In this document: piece after piece, positions 35,953 through 45,019 of the stretch
Layout: every line of letters begins with the position of its first letter
Position numbering within the stretch: position 1 is the stretch's first letter
Source of the DNA: Sphingomonas sp. IBVSS2
GTDB taxonomy: Bacteria; Pseudomonadota; Alphaproteobacteria; Sphingomonadales; Sphingomonadaceae
NCBI RefSeq assembly: GCF_002127225.1
Contig: NZ_NFUR01000001.1
Span: forward strand, 373,592-437,591
Direction of reading: 5' to 3'
Length of the DNA: 64,000 nt
The notes under the pieces: generated by a model
Seen by the model: only the letters and a program-made list of their open reading frames with translations
Databases searched by the model: none
Told to the model about the DNA's origin: nothing
Translations under genes and position numbers: made by a program

Positions 35953-36714
35953 CTACTCCGTGCCGGTCGACGAAGACGCATGGTCTTCGAGCGTTTCGGG
36001 ATCGACGCCGAACAGTTCGGCGAGCTTCTTGCGTTCTGCCGGCGACAGGTCGCCTTTGGTGCGCACCGCCGGCAGGTCGGCGGTCGCCGCCTTTGTCTTC
36101 TGGACCAGGCCGGGCATCGCGTCCGTCAACTCGGGCACGATCGCGTTCATCGCCTCCATCATGTCCGGCCCCATGGCGATGAGGAGCGCGCGCGACGCAT
36201 AATGGGCGCCCGCCGGCGTGGCGAAATAGCGATCGAGATCCTCGAGCTCGGCACCGCTGAACTCGCGGGCATAGGCCCTGGCCAACGCGACCCGTGCCTT
36301 CGGTTCCACCCTGGTCATGATGTCGCCCATGCCGGCGGTGATGACCTGCATCGTGCGGCGCTGGCGCTCCTGCCAGGCCGGATCGTAGATCTCCATGATC
36401 TCGCGCATCTTGACGGTGCCCAGCGCCTGGGCCTGCGCCTCGGTGACGCCGCCCATCTGCGCCAGCTTGGCGATCGGCATCTCGCCCATCTGGCCGACGA
36501 TCTTGTCCATCATCGCGCTGAAGCTCTTGTCGAACAGCTGCTTGTAGATGCCGGCCGGCAGCAGCTTGGCGACGAGACGATCGGCCACGGCCAGGCGCGC
36601 GGGATCGACCGGGCGGAGCGCCGGTGCGGCCGGCGCGGGTTGCGGCACCGTCTGCGCCTGCACGGCACCGCCGCCGGCGAACAGCAGAAAAGCGGCAGCC
36701 AGGGACGGGCGCAT
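35953..36714 (-). CDS. DUF2059 secreted protein, first copy (adjacent to gltB)
   Basis: A 253-residue protein with a cleavable signal peptide (MRPSLAAAFLLFAGGGAVQAQ) and a helical DUF2059 region: FDKSFSAMMDKIVGQMG, then EPKARVALARAYAREFSGAELEDLDRYFATPAGAHYASRA. The pattern of a helix pair ending with F-x-TP-x-G is characteristic of DUF2059. Function is unknown; the protein should be periplasmic. Its ATG overlaps the stop of the next copy (TGATG); a GTG one codon upstream is equally open. It lies five bases before gltB. Confidence 0.82.
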   Translation of the reverse strand: MRPSLAAAFLLFAGGGAVQAQTVPQPAPAAPALRPVDPARLAVADRLVAKLLPAGIYKQLFDKSFSAMMDKIVGQMGEMPIAKLAQMGGVTEAQAQALGTVKMREIMEIYDPAWQERQRRTMQVITAGMGDIMTRVEPKARVALARAYAREFSGAELEDLDRYFATPAGAHYASRALLIAMGPDMMEAMNAIVPELTDAMPGLVQKTKAATADLPAVRTKGDLSPAERKKLAELFGVDPETLEDHASSSTGTE

Positions 36715-37412
36715 CACTTGCCACCCTTCCGTGCGCGATAATCCGCCGCCAGCCTGTCCTCCAGCGCCTTCAATTTCGGGAGATTGGCCGCGATCAGCCT
36801 GTCCGCCCAGGCCTGGCTCGCCGCCGAGATCCTGGGATTGACCGTGCCCATCTTCTGCGACGCCGTGCTGCCGGCGAACGCCATCAGCGCGGGATAATCC
36901 TCCGCAGTCATCTTCGCCATCACCGCGGCGATCGCCGCCTGCTGCATCTCCTGTGGAGACTGGCCCGGTGCGCTGCCCATCCTCTCATAGGCTTCGGCGC
37001 GCACCTTCTGGCCGGTGGGGCTGCCGAAAAAGGCGATCATGTCGGTCACTTCGGCTGGGGTCAGCGCGGTCCTGAGGATCCCCTCGATCTCCGCGCGCAG
37101 CGAGGGCAGTGCGGCAACCAGCGCCGACGTGAACTGCGTGCGCAGCTGGCCGCCCACCGCCTGGCGCATCGCGGGATCGGCGGCATAGGCCGCCTTGCGC
37201 TCGGGATTGGCGGCGATCTGCTGATCCATGCCGGTGTCGAAGGCCTTGCCGGCCAGCCGGGTGATCGCCTCGTCCGGCGCCAGCAATGCGACGAGCCTCT
37301 GGACATCGGTGTCCGCCGCCGGCGCAACGGCCCGCGCGGCGGCGAGCGCCGAAGCCGGGGTCAGCGCGGCGGCACTCAGGGCAAGGGCAAGGAGGAACGG
37401 CTTCATGGGCAT
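36714..37412 (-). CDS. DUF2059 secreted protein, second copy (adjacent to gltD)
   Basis: A 232-residue protein beginning MPMKPFLLALALSAAALTPASA, a signal peptide, followed by a DUF2059 domain with ALTPAEVTDMIAFFGSPTGQKVRAEAYERM. It shares layout with the neighbouring copy but little identity beyond the motif, so any duplication is old. ATG at 37412 is preferred because AAGG lies upstream; a TTG at 37427 overlapping the gltD stop is possible. Together with the other copy it separates gltD from gltB. Confidence 0.8.
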   Translation of the reverse strand: MPMKPFLLALALSAAALTPASALAAARAVAPAADTDVQRLVALLAPDEAITRLAGKAFDTGMDQQIAANPERKAAYAADPAMRQAVGGQLRTQFTSALVAALPSLRAEIEGILRTALTPAEVTDMIAFFGSPTGQKVRAEAYERMGSAPGQSPQEMQQAAIAAVMAKMTAEDYPALMAFAGSTASQKMGTVNPRISAASQAWADRLIAANLPKLKALEDRLAADYRARKGGK

Positions 37413-37423
37413 CGACAACCTTA

Positions 37424-38860
37424 TCAAGCAGCCCGTGCCGCATCGGCGCGGGCGCGCATCCAGGCATGCATGTGCGCCGCAACGTCACGGCCGTCGCGAA
37501 TCGCCCAGACGACCAGACTCGCGCCACGGACAATATCGCCGGCCGCGAAAACGCCGTCGAGGCTGGTCATCATGGTCCGTCCGTCCGTGCGCAGCGTGCC
37601 CCAGCGCGTGACGCCCAGCCCCTCGGCACCGAACAGGCGCGGCAGGTCCTCGGGCTCGAAGCCCAGCGCCTTGATCACCAGATCCGCCTGGAGCTGGAAG
37701 GCACCGCCCGGATCGAGCTCGGGCGCGCGACGGCCCGAGGCATCGGGGGCGCCCAGCCGCATGCGGGTGGCGCGCACGCCGCTGACCCGGTCGCCGCCGT
37801 CAAAGGCCTCGGGCGCCGAGAGCCAGACGAACTCGACGCCTTCCTCCTCGGCATTGGCAGTCTCGCGCTGCGAGCCGGGCATGTTCGCCCGGTCGCGGCG
37901 ATAGAGGCACTTCACCGACACCGCGCCCTGGCGAACGGCAGTGCGGACGCAGTCCATCGCGGTGTCGCCGCCGCCGATCACCACCACATGCTTGCCCCTG
38001 GCATCGAGGCTGCCGTCGTCAAAGGCTGGAACCGCGTCGCCAAACCCCTTGCGGTTGGAAGCCGTCAGGTACTCGAGCGCCTCGACGATCCCCGCGGCGC
38101 CGACGCCCGGCGCCTGGATGCCGCGCGCCTTGTAGACGCCGGTGGCGATCAGCAGCGAATCGTGCCGCTCGCGCAGCGCGTCGAGGCTCGCCTCGCGCCC
38201 GACTTCGAAGCCCAGGTGGAAGGTGATGCCGCCCTGAACCAGCCGCTCGATGCGGCGCATGACGACGTGCTTCTCGAGCTTGAAGCCGGGAATGCCATAA
38301 GTGAGCAGTCCGCCGGCGCGATCGTGCCGGTCATAGACATGCACTTCATAGCCATATTCGCGGAGATACTCGGCCGCCGCCAGGCCCGCCGGCCCGGCGC
38401 CGACGATGCCGACCGACTGGCCGCGCGCCGGCCCCACCGCGACCGGCTCGACCCAGCCCTCTTCCCAGGCGGTGTCGGTGATGAACTTCTCGACCGAGCC
38501 GATGGTGACCGCGCCGTGCCCGGAGAATTCGATGACGCAATTGCCCTCGCAAAGCCGGTCCTGCGGGCAGATGCGGCCGCAGATCTCGGGCATGGTCGAC
38601 GTGCTGTTCGACAGCGCATAGGCTTCGCGCAGCCGCCCCTCCGCCGTGAGGCGCAGCCAGTCCGGGATGTGATTGTGCAGCGGGCAATGCACCGAGCAAT
38701 AGGGCACGCCGCATTGCGAGCAGCGGCTGGACTGTTCCTCGGCCGTTGGCACCGCGTAGCGATCCGCGATCTCGCGGAAATCCTCCGCGCGCAGTTCCGC
38801 CCCGCGCTTGCCCGGATAAGCCTGCGCCGTTCCAACGAATTTGAGCATCGTTTCCGCCAT
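37424..38860 (-). CDS. gltD: Glutamate synthase small subunit
   Basis: A 478-residue flavoprotein. The N-terminal [4Fe-4S] cysteines are CSQCGVPYCSVHCPLHN and CGRICPQDRLCEGNC; the FAD site is VGIVGAGPAGLAAAEYL, and the NADPH site is VVVIGGGDTAMDCVRTA. It transfers electrons from NADPH to GltB. It is the first gene of the minus-strand operon gltD-DUF2059-DUF2059-gltB-CPBP-like; in most bacteria gltB and gltD are adjacent. Confidence 0.97.
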   Translation of the reverse strand: MAETMLKFVGTAQAYPGKRGAELRAEDFREIADRYAVPTAEEQSSRCSQCGVPYCSVHCPLHNHIPDWLRLTAEGRLREAYALSNSTSTMPEICGRICPQDRLCEGNCVIEFSGHGAVTIGSVEKFITDTAWEEGWVEPVAVGPARGQSVGIVGAGPAGLAAAEYLREYGYEVHVYDRHDRAGGLLTYGIPGFKLEKHVVMRRIERLVQGGITFHLGFEVGREASLDALRERHDSLLIATGVYKARGIQAPGVGAAGIVEALEYLTASNRKGFGDAVPAFDDGSLDARGKHVVVIGGGDTAMDCVRTAVRQGAVSVKCLYRRDRANMPGSQRETANAEEEGVEFVWLSAPEAFDGGDRVSGVRATRMRLGAPDASGRRAPELDPGGAFQLQADLVIKALGFEPEDLPRLFGAEGLGVTRWGTLRTDGRTMMTSLDGVFAAGDIVRGASLVVWAIRDGRDVAAHMHAWMRARADAARAA

Positions 38861-38889
38861 GCGGCCGCGCTAACGCCGCAAGCGAGTCG

Positions 38890-38911
38890 ATAAAAGTCAG
38901 CAAAGCTGACC
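38890..38911 (-). terminator. Weak terminator candidate after uppP
   Basis: On the minus strand AGGTCAGC, loop TTT, then GCTGACTT, followed by TTAT, forms an eight-pair stem with one G-U pair. It lies about 75 bases after the uppP stop and 30 bases before gltD starts. The 15-bp dyad GTCAGC-AAA-GCTGAC could instead be an operator for gltD. Confidence 0.4.
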
Positions 38912-38983
38912 TATATTGGGTTTTTCTGCCTCGGTGGCGCGAATTTGAAATATTCTTACGCCATTTTATGGCCGATCCGGACC

Positions 38984-39790
38984 TTATCGCATCGAGAGCC
39001 AGACGATCGCCCCGATGCCGGCGACGATTCGGTACCAGGCAAAGGGCGCGAAGCCATGTTTCGAGACGATGCCGACGAACCATTTGATGACGACGATCGC
39101 GACGATGAAGGCCGTGACGAAGCCGATGGCGATCTCGTCCCATCCCACCCGGGCCGAGGCGATCGCGTCGTGATTCTTGAGCAGCTCGAGCGTGGTGGCG
39201 CCCAGCATCGTGGGGATGGCGAGGAAGAAGCTGAACTCGGCGGCGGTGCGCCGCTCCACGCCCAGGGTGAGCGCGCCCATGATCGTCGCCCCCGAACGGC
39301 TGACGCCCGGGATCATCGCGAGGCACTGGATGAAACCGATGCCGATCACGCGGACCAGCGGGATCTCCGCGATGCCGTGGATCGTCGCGGACTTCACCAG
39401 CCGCTCGATCACCAGGATCGCGATGCCGCCGATCACCAGCGCCCAGGCGACCACCATCGGCTCGCCGAGCAGCACTTCGATCTTCGAATGGAGCGCGAGG
39501 CCGATCACCGCGGCGGGGACGAAGGCGACGAGCAGGTTGCGGGTGAAGCGCCATGAGACCGGGTTCATCCGGAGGAGGCCGGAGGCCACCGCCCAGAAGG
39601 TCCGCCAGTAGAGCACCACCACCGCCAGGATGGCGCCGAGCTGGATGACGACATTGAACATCGCCCAGGTGGCGGCGTCATAGCCGAGCAGCTCGGAAGC
39701 GAGGATCAGATGGCCGGTCGAGGAGACCGGCAGGAATTCGGTGATCCCCTCGACAATGCCGAGGAGGATCGCAACCAGGGTTTCGCTCAT
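38984..39790 (-). CDS. uppP: Undecaprenyl-diphosphate phosphatase
   Basis: A 268-residue inner-membrane protein with the two UppP/BacA signatures: GIVEGITEFLPVSSTGHLIL near the N-terminus and PGVSRSGATIMGAL mid-protein. It dephosphorylates undecaprenyl diphosphate to recycle the carrier lipid for peptidoglycan and glycan synthesis, and confers bacitracin resistance when abundant. Length and topology are typical. The NDUFA9-like gene lies 41 bases upstream on the same strand. Confidence 0.97.
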   Translation of the reverse strand: MSETLVAILLGIVEGITEFLPVSSTGHLILASELLGYDAATWAMFNVVIQLGAILAVVVLYWRTFWAVASGLLRMNPVSWRFTRNLLVAFVPAAVIGLALHSKIEVLLGEPMVVAWALVIGGIAILVIERLVKSATIHGIAEIPLVRVIGIGFIQCLAMIPGVSRSGATIMGALTLGVERRTAAEFSFFLAIPTMLGATTLELLKNHDAIASARVGWDEIAIGFVTAFIVAIVVIKWFVGIVSKHGFAPFAWYRIVAGIGAIVWLSMR

Positions 39791-39831
39791 GCTTGGCTAT
39801 GCTCCGATGCGCCGGCGGCGCGGAAAGGCGT

Positions 39832-40752
39832 TCAGGCGGCCAGCCTGGCGAAGCGGCCGTTGCGGCGATAGCGGACCAGCCAGGTCGATGCGACGCTGGC
39901 CAGCGGCGTCGGCACGATGCCGAGCGCCGCGAGGCCCGGCGCATCGCCTGCGACATTGTCCGCCAGCAGCATGCGCCACTGGTCGCGCGTGATCGGCGTG
40001 CCGGGCAACATTGCGAGCAGCGCGCCGAGCGGATCGGGCAGCTCGGCAAAGGCCGGCTTGTGGCCGGTCGCGCCGGCGAGCCAGTGGAGCAGCTCGGCCA
40101 TGGTCAGCGTATCGGGCCCGCCCAGCGCATAGGTTCCGCCCGCGGACTGTTCCGGCGCGGCGAGCACCGCGGCCACCGCCCGGGCGACGTCAACGACATA
40201 GACCGGCTGGAAACGCACGCCGGCACGCAGCACCGGCACCACCGGCCCCATGCCGAGCATCGCGGCGAACCGGTTGGTGAACTGGTCCTCGCGCCCGAAG
40301 ACGAAGGAAGGTCGCAGGATCACGGCTTCGGGGAAGGCCTGCCGCACCGCGGCCTCGCCCGCCGCCTTGGAGCGGCCATAGGCGGACGCCGAATCCCCCT
40401 CGGCGCCGAGCGCGGAGAAATGGACGAGCGAGCCGACGCCGGCCGCCTTGGCCGCGGCGGCGACGGTGCGCGCACCGGCAGCGTTGACGCCGTCGAAATC
40501 GCCCTTGAGCACGCCCGCAAGGTTCACCACCGCATCGGCGCCGGCGACCGCGGCGGCGATCGTCTCGGGCCGCGTCACGTCGGCGGCGACGAACTGGGTC
40601 TGGCCCAGGCCGCCCAGCGGCTTGAGGAACCAGGCATCGCGCGGCCGGCGCTGGGCGATTCGCAGGCGCGCGCCGGCGGCGAGCAGTTCCTGCGCGACAT
40701 AGCGGCCGACGAAACCGCCGCCGCCGATCAGCACTATGAGTTTGTCCTTCAT
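39832..40752 (-). CDS. NDUFA9-like NAD(P)-binding protein (complex I assembly/SDR-atypical)
   Basis: A 306-residue atypical short-chain dehydrogenase with the dinucleotide motif LIGGGGFVGRYVAQ near the N-terminus and SAYGRSKAAGE, which conserves Tyr and Lys. The later part (FGREDQFTNRFAAML, RFQPVYVVDVARAVAAVL) is typical of NDUFA9/YbjT-type proteins. The mitochondrial homologue is an accessory subunit of complex I; bacterial ones are found near isoprenoid or quinone genes. It precedes uppP in the same orientation. The exact role is uncertain. Confidence 0.8.
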   Translation of the reverse strand: MKDKLIVLIGGGGFVGRYVAQELLAAGARLRIAQRRPRDAWFLKPLGGLGQTQFVAADVTRPETIAAAVAGADAVVNLAGVLKGDFDGVNAAGARTVAAAAKAAGVGSLVHFSALGAEGDSASAYGRSKAAGEAAVRQAFPEAVILRPSFVFGREDQFTNRFAAMLGMGPVVPVLRAGVRFQPVYVVDVARAVAAVLAAPEQSAGGTYALGGPDTLTMAELLHWLAGATGHKPAFAELPDPLGALLAMLPGTPITRDQWRMLLADNVAGDAPGLAALGIVPTPLASVASTWLVRYRRNGRFARLAA

Positions 40753-40859
40753 GCCCTTGGTCCTGGAACTGAAACCTGCCTGCCGGCCGAGCCTCACCCC
40801 ATGCCGCGCGGCGGACGGAGAGGCAAGCGCCGGATGGCCCGGCCCCGGGCGCGACCGGA

Positions 40860-43800
40860 TCAGCCGATGGTCATCAGGCTGGCATTGCCCCCGGCGGCGG
40901 TGGTGTTGATCGAGATCGACACTTCCTCGAGCAGCAGTTCGATCGGATAGCCGGATTCGCCCGTGGCGAGCAGCGGGACGATCGGGCCGTCCAGCGCCGC
41001 CAGTTCCCGGGCCACCGGCAGGACGTCCCCTTCGACCAGCGCCGCGGCAAGGGGCTCCGCCGCATCCGGCGCGAAGGCCGCGGCGACTCGGGGCGGCAGG
41101 CCATGGGGCAGCGCCATCCCGTCGAGCCTGCCCTTGTTGCCCGTCGCCAGCACCGCGGCCATCTGGTCGTACAGGCCGGCCGCCGTCACGGGGCGCATCA
41201 GGATGCGGCCGCGCGGATGGAGTGCATAGAGGTTGCGCTCGCCCACCGGCCCCGGCAGCTCGCGCTCGAAGCCCAGCGCCGAGGCCGCGCCATAGCGCCG
41301 CGCCGCATCGGCGGCCCGCACTTCGCCCTGGGCGTCGAGCCAGGTGGCGAACTCGGCCAGCGGGGTCCCGGCCGATCCCATGGGCGCGATCGCAGCCGGC
41401 GCCGCGCCCACCAGCCGCCCGAGATAGAGCGGCCCGCCCGCCTTGGGGCCGGTGCCCGAAAGCCCACACCCGCCAAAGGGCTGCACCCCGACGATCGCAC
41501 CGATCACGTTGCGGTTCACATAGAGATTGCCCGCCTTCACGCGCGCGGTCACTTCAGCGACCGTTTCGTCGAGCCGGGTGTGCAGGCCGAAGGTGAGGCC
41601 ATAGCCGGTGGCGTTGATCGCATCGATCAGCGCCGGGAGATCGTCGCGGCGATAGCGCAGCACATGGAGCACCGGGCCGAACACCTCGCGCTCGACATCG
41701 GCGATCGCGTCGATCTCGATGATCGTCGGCGGCACGAAGGTGCCATGCCCGGTCGCGGCCGGCAGGTCCTGCTGCTCGATGCGGTGGCCGCGCGCGCGCA
41801 TCGTCGCGACATGGCGCTCGATGATGTCGCGCGCCTCGGCGGTGATCACCGGGCCGGTATCGACGTTGAGCGCGTCGGTGCGGCCGATGCGCAGCTCCCT
41901 GAGCGCGCCCTTGAGCATCGCCAGCGTGCGGTCGGCGACTTCCTCCTGCAGGCACAGGATCCGGAGCGCCGAACAGCGCTGGCCCGCGCTGTCGAACGCC
42001 GAGGCGATGACGTCGGCGACGACCTGCTCGGCAAGCGCGGAGGAATCGACGATCATCGCATTCTGCCCGCCCGTCTCGGCGACCAAAGGGATCGGCCGGC
42101 CGGACGGGGACAGGCGCGTGGCCAGCTGGCGCTGGATCAGGCGGGCCACTTCGGTGGAGCCGGTGAACATCACCCCCGCGGTCTCGCCCGCGCCGACCAG
42201 CGCCGCGCCGATCGCGCCGTCGCCGGGAACGAGCTGGAGCGCGTCGGCGGGGACGCCCGCCGCATGGAGCAGCGCCACCGCCTGCGCGGCGATCAGCGGG
42301 GTTTCCTCCGCCGGCTTGGCGAGCACCGGATTGCCCGCCACCAGCGCCGCCGCCACCTGGCCCGTGAAGATCGCCAGCGGGAAATTCCACGGGCTGATGC
42401 AGACGATCGCACCGAGCGGCAGCTGGGCGGCGCCGAAGGTCGCACGCGCGTGCGCCGCATAATAGCGAAGAAAATCAATCGCTTCGCGCACCTCCGCAAT
42501 GGCATTGGGCAGCGACTTGCCCGCCTCGCGCACGATCAGGCCGAGCAGCACCGGCATCCGTGCCTGCATCGCGTCGGCGGCGCGCTCGAGCATCGCCGCG
42601 CGCTCGGCGACCGGCACGGTGCTCCAGCCGGAAGCCGCGGCGCGCGCGACGGCGGCGGCCGCCGCCCCAGGCGCGCTCTCGACGACCTCGCCGACCTCGT
42701 CACGATTATCCGCGGGATTCAATATCTTGCGTAGCACTCCCTGCCCATCGGCCGGGGCCGCCCGCCACGCGATCGTCGCGCTGTCCTGGAGCGCCTGGCT
42801 CAGCTCCGCGAGCGCGGTTTCGTCGCTCAGATCGATGCCGTTCGAATTGCGGCGGTCCGGATAGAGCGTCGCGGGGAGCGCGATCCTGTCGTGATGCGCG
42901 CCCGGATCGGGCATCGCGCGCACCGTCTCGACGGGGTCCGCGACCAGCTCCGAAACGGGAATTTCGGAATCCGCGATGCGATTCACGAAGGAGGAGTTGG
43001 CGCCATTCTCCAGCAAACGGCGCACGAGATAGGCCAGAAGCGTCTCGTGCGTGCCGACCGGCGCATAGATGCGGCACGGGCGGTCCAGCTTCGCCGCGCC
43101 CACCACCTGCTCGTAGAGCGGCTCGCCCATGCCGTGCAGGCACTGGAACTCATATTGGCCCAGCTCGAAGTCCGGCCCGGCGAGCCGGTAGATCGTCGCC
43201 AGCGTCTGGGCATTGTGGGTGGCGAATTGCGGGAAGACCCGGTCGCCCGCCGCGAGCAGCTTCCGAGCGCAGGCGATGTACGCCACATCGGTATGCGGCT
43301 TGCGGGTATAGACCGGGAAATCGCGCAGCCCGTCGACCTGGGCGCGCTTGATCTCCGCGTCCCAATAGGCGCCCTTGACCAGCCGGACCATGATCCGCCG
43401 CGCGGCCCGCCCGGCAAGGTCGATGATCCAGTCGATCACGAAGGGGCAGCGCTTGCCATAGGCCTGGACGACGAAGCCCAGCCCGTCCCAGCCGGCCAGA
43501 TCGGGATCCAGCGCCAGGCTCTCCAGCAGGTCGAGCGAGATCTCCAGCCGGTCGGCTTCCTCGGCATCGATGTTGAGTCCGATGTCATAGCGCCGCGCCA
43601 GCACCGCCAGCGTCTTCACCCGGGGAAGCAGCTCGCCCATCACCCGGTCGGCCTGGGCGCGGCCGTAGCGCGGATGGAGCGCCGAAAGCTTGATCGAGAT
43701 GCCCGGTCCCGCATAGACGCCGCGCCCGTTCGAGGCCGCGCCGATCGCATGGATCGCATTCTCGTAATCGCGATAATAGCGCTCGGCATCCGCCGCGGTC

Positions 43801-44447
43801 GTCGCCGCCTCGCCGAGCATGTCGTAGCTGTAGCGGAAGCCCTTGGCCTCTTCGTGGCGCGCGCGCTTGAGCGCCTCGGCGATCGTCTCGCCGGTGACGA
43901 ACTGCTCGCCCATCATCCGCATCGCCAGATCGATCGCGCGGCGGATCACCGGCTCGCCGGCACGCGCGACGAGGCGCATCAGCGCGGCGCCCAGCCCGCG
44001 ATCGTCGACGCTGTCGACCAGCTTGCCCGTCACCACCAGCGCCCAGGTCGCCGCATTGACGAACAGCGACTTGCCGCCGAGATGCGCCCGCCAGTCGCCA
44101 TCGGCGATCTTGTCGCGGATCAGCGCGTCGCGCGTGGCATCGTCGGGGATGCGGAGCAGCGCCTCGGCCAGGCACATCAGCGCCACGCCCTCCTCGCTCG
44201 ACAGCGCATATTCCTGCACCAGCGATTCGACCGCGCCGCCGCGGCGCCGCGCGCGCAGGCCGGTGACCAGCCCGGTCGCCGTCTCGCGGATCGCGGCACG
44301 GGTGGTGGCGTCGAGCGTCGCCGCCTCCAGCAGCGGCGCCACCGCCGCGCGCTCGTCCAGGCGATAGGCGGCGGTGATCGCCCGGCGGAGCGGAGTCGGC
44401 TCGCGGACGGGTGGAGCGAAGGCGGCGAAGGGCGCTGGCTGGGTCAT
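40860..44447 (-). CDS. putA: Bifunctional proline dehydrogenase / L-glutamate gamma-semialdehyde dehydrogenase
   Basis: A 1195-residue enzyme. The FAD proline dehydrogenase barrel carries NIDAEEADRLEISLDLL and RLVKGAYWDAEIKRAQVDG; the aldehyde dehydrogenase part has ISPWNFPLAIFTGQVAAALVAGNPV, ETGGQNAMIVDS and the catalytic Cys in GQRCSALRI. It oxidises proline to glutamate in two channelled steps. It lacks the N-terminal ribbon-helix-helix repressor domain of E. coli PutA; instead a divergent Lrp-type gene lies 98 bp away and is the likely regulator. Confidence 0.97.
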   Translation of the reverse strand: MTQPAPFAAFAPPVREPTPLRRAITAAYRLDERAAVAPLLEAATLDATTRAAIRETATGLVTGLRARRRGGAVESLVQEYALSSEEGVALMCLAEALLRIPDDATRDALIRDKIADGDWRAHLGGKSLFVNAATWALVVTGKLVDSVDDRGLGAALMRLVARAGEPVIRRAIDLAMRMMGEQFVTGETIAEALKRARHEEAKGFRYSYDMLGEAATTAADAERYYRDYENAIHAIGAASNGRGVYAGPGISIKLSALHPRYGRAQADRVMGELLPRVKTLAVLARRYDIGLNIDAEEADRLEISLDLLESLALDPDLAGWDGLGFVVQAYGKRCPFVIDWIIDLAGRAARRIMVRLVKGAYWDAEIKRAQVDGLRDFPVYTRKPHTDVAYIACARKLLAAGDRVFPQFATHNAQTLATIYRLAGPDFELGQYEFQCLHGMGEPLYEQVVGAAKLDRPCRIYAPVGTHETLLAYLVRRLLENGANSSFVNRIADSEIPVSELVADPVETVRAMPDPGAHHDRIALPATLYPDRRNSNGIDLSDETALAELSQALQDSATIAWRAAPADGQGVLRKILNPADNRDEVGEVVESAPGAAAAAVARAAASGWSTVPVAERAAMLERAADAMQARMPVLLGLIVREAGKSLPNAIAEVREAIDFLRYYAAHARATFGAAQLPLGAIVCISPWNFPLAIFTGQVAAALVAGNPVLAKPAEETPLIAAQAVALLHAAGVPADALQLVPGDGAIGAALVGAGETAGVMFTGSTEVARLIQRQLATRLSPSGRPIPLVAETGGQNAMIVDSSALAEQVVADVIASAFDSAGQRCSALRILCLQEEVADRTLAMLKGALRELRIGRTDALNVDTGPVITAEARDIIERHVATMRARGHRIEQQDLPAATGHGTFVPPTIIEIDAIADVEREVFGPVLHVLRYRRDDLPALIDAINATGYGLTFGLHTRLDETVAEVTARVKAGNLYVNRNVIGAIVGVQPFGGCGLSGTGPKAGGPLYLGRLVGAAPAAIAPMGSAGTPLAEFATWLDAQGEVRAADAARRYGAASALGFERELPGPVGERNLYALHPRGRILMRPVTAAGLYDQMAAVLATGNKGRLDGMALPHGLPPRVAAAFAPDAAEPLAAALVEGDVLPVARELAALDGPIVPLLATGESGYPIELLLEEVSISINTTAAGGNASLMTIG

Positions 44448-44545
44448 CCCGCCATGATACGCCGCTTGCGCAGGTCGATCAGACTTTTGAGAGACGAATC
44501 ACAGGCGGAATCGCCATTTTTATGGCCGTCTGCTAGGCCGGATGC

Positions 44546-45007
44546 ATGAAGAAGCCCCCCATGACAGTCGAATTGGACGAGTTCGACCGCAAGATCGTCG
44601 CCGCGCTGGCCGCGGACGGCCGGATGACGGTGACCGAACTGGCCAGGCAGGTGGGGCTTTCCAAGACCCCGGCCCAGGTGCGGCTCAAGCGGCTGACCGA
44701 AGCCGGCGTGATCCGCGGCTTTCGCGCGATCGTCGATCCCGCACGGCTGGGCCTCGACCATATCGCCTTCACCGAAGTGAAGCTGGCCGACACGCGCGAG
44801 AAGGCGCTGCAGGAGTTCAACGCGGCGGTGCGGCGCATCCCCGAGGTGGAGGAATGCCATATGCTCGCGAGCAATTTCGACTATCTGCTGAAGGTGCGCA
44901 CCGCCGACATCCGCCGCTACCGGATCGTGCTGGGCGAGAAGATATCGAGCCTGCCCCATGTCGCCAGCACCTCGACCTATGTCGCGATGGAGACGATCAA
45001 GGATTGA
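44546..45007 (+). CDS. Lrp/AsnC family regulator, probable PutR
   Basis: A 153-residue regulator: N-terminal winged helix with LDEFDRKIVAALAADGRMTVTELARQVGLSKTPAQVRLKRL, then an RAM ligand domain (VKLADTREKALQEF, EVEECHMLASNFDYLLKVRT, LPHVASTSTYVAMETIK). It is divergent from putA, the arrangement seen for PutR in several alphaproteobacteria, where it activates putA in response to proline. MKKPPM at 44546 is used; M6 would also be possible. Confidence 0.9.
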   Translation: MKKPPMTVELDEFDRKIVAALAADGRMTVTELARQVGLSKTPAQVRLKRLTEAGVIRGFRAIVDPARLGLDHIAFTEVKLADTREKALQEFNAAVRRIPEVEECHMLASNFDYLLKVRTADIRRYRIVLGEKISSLPHVASTSTYVAMETIKD

Positions 45008-45019
45008 CCTTGGCAAGGA

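Noticed and set aside
32810..36202. A 1130-codon open frame opposite gltB
   Set aside because: Composition bias again; no ribosome site or recognisable domain, and gltB is unmistakable on the other strand.
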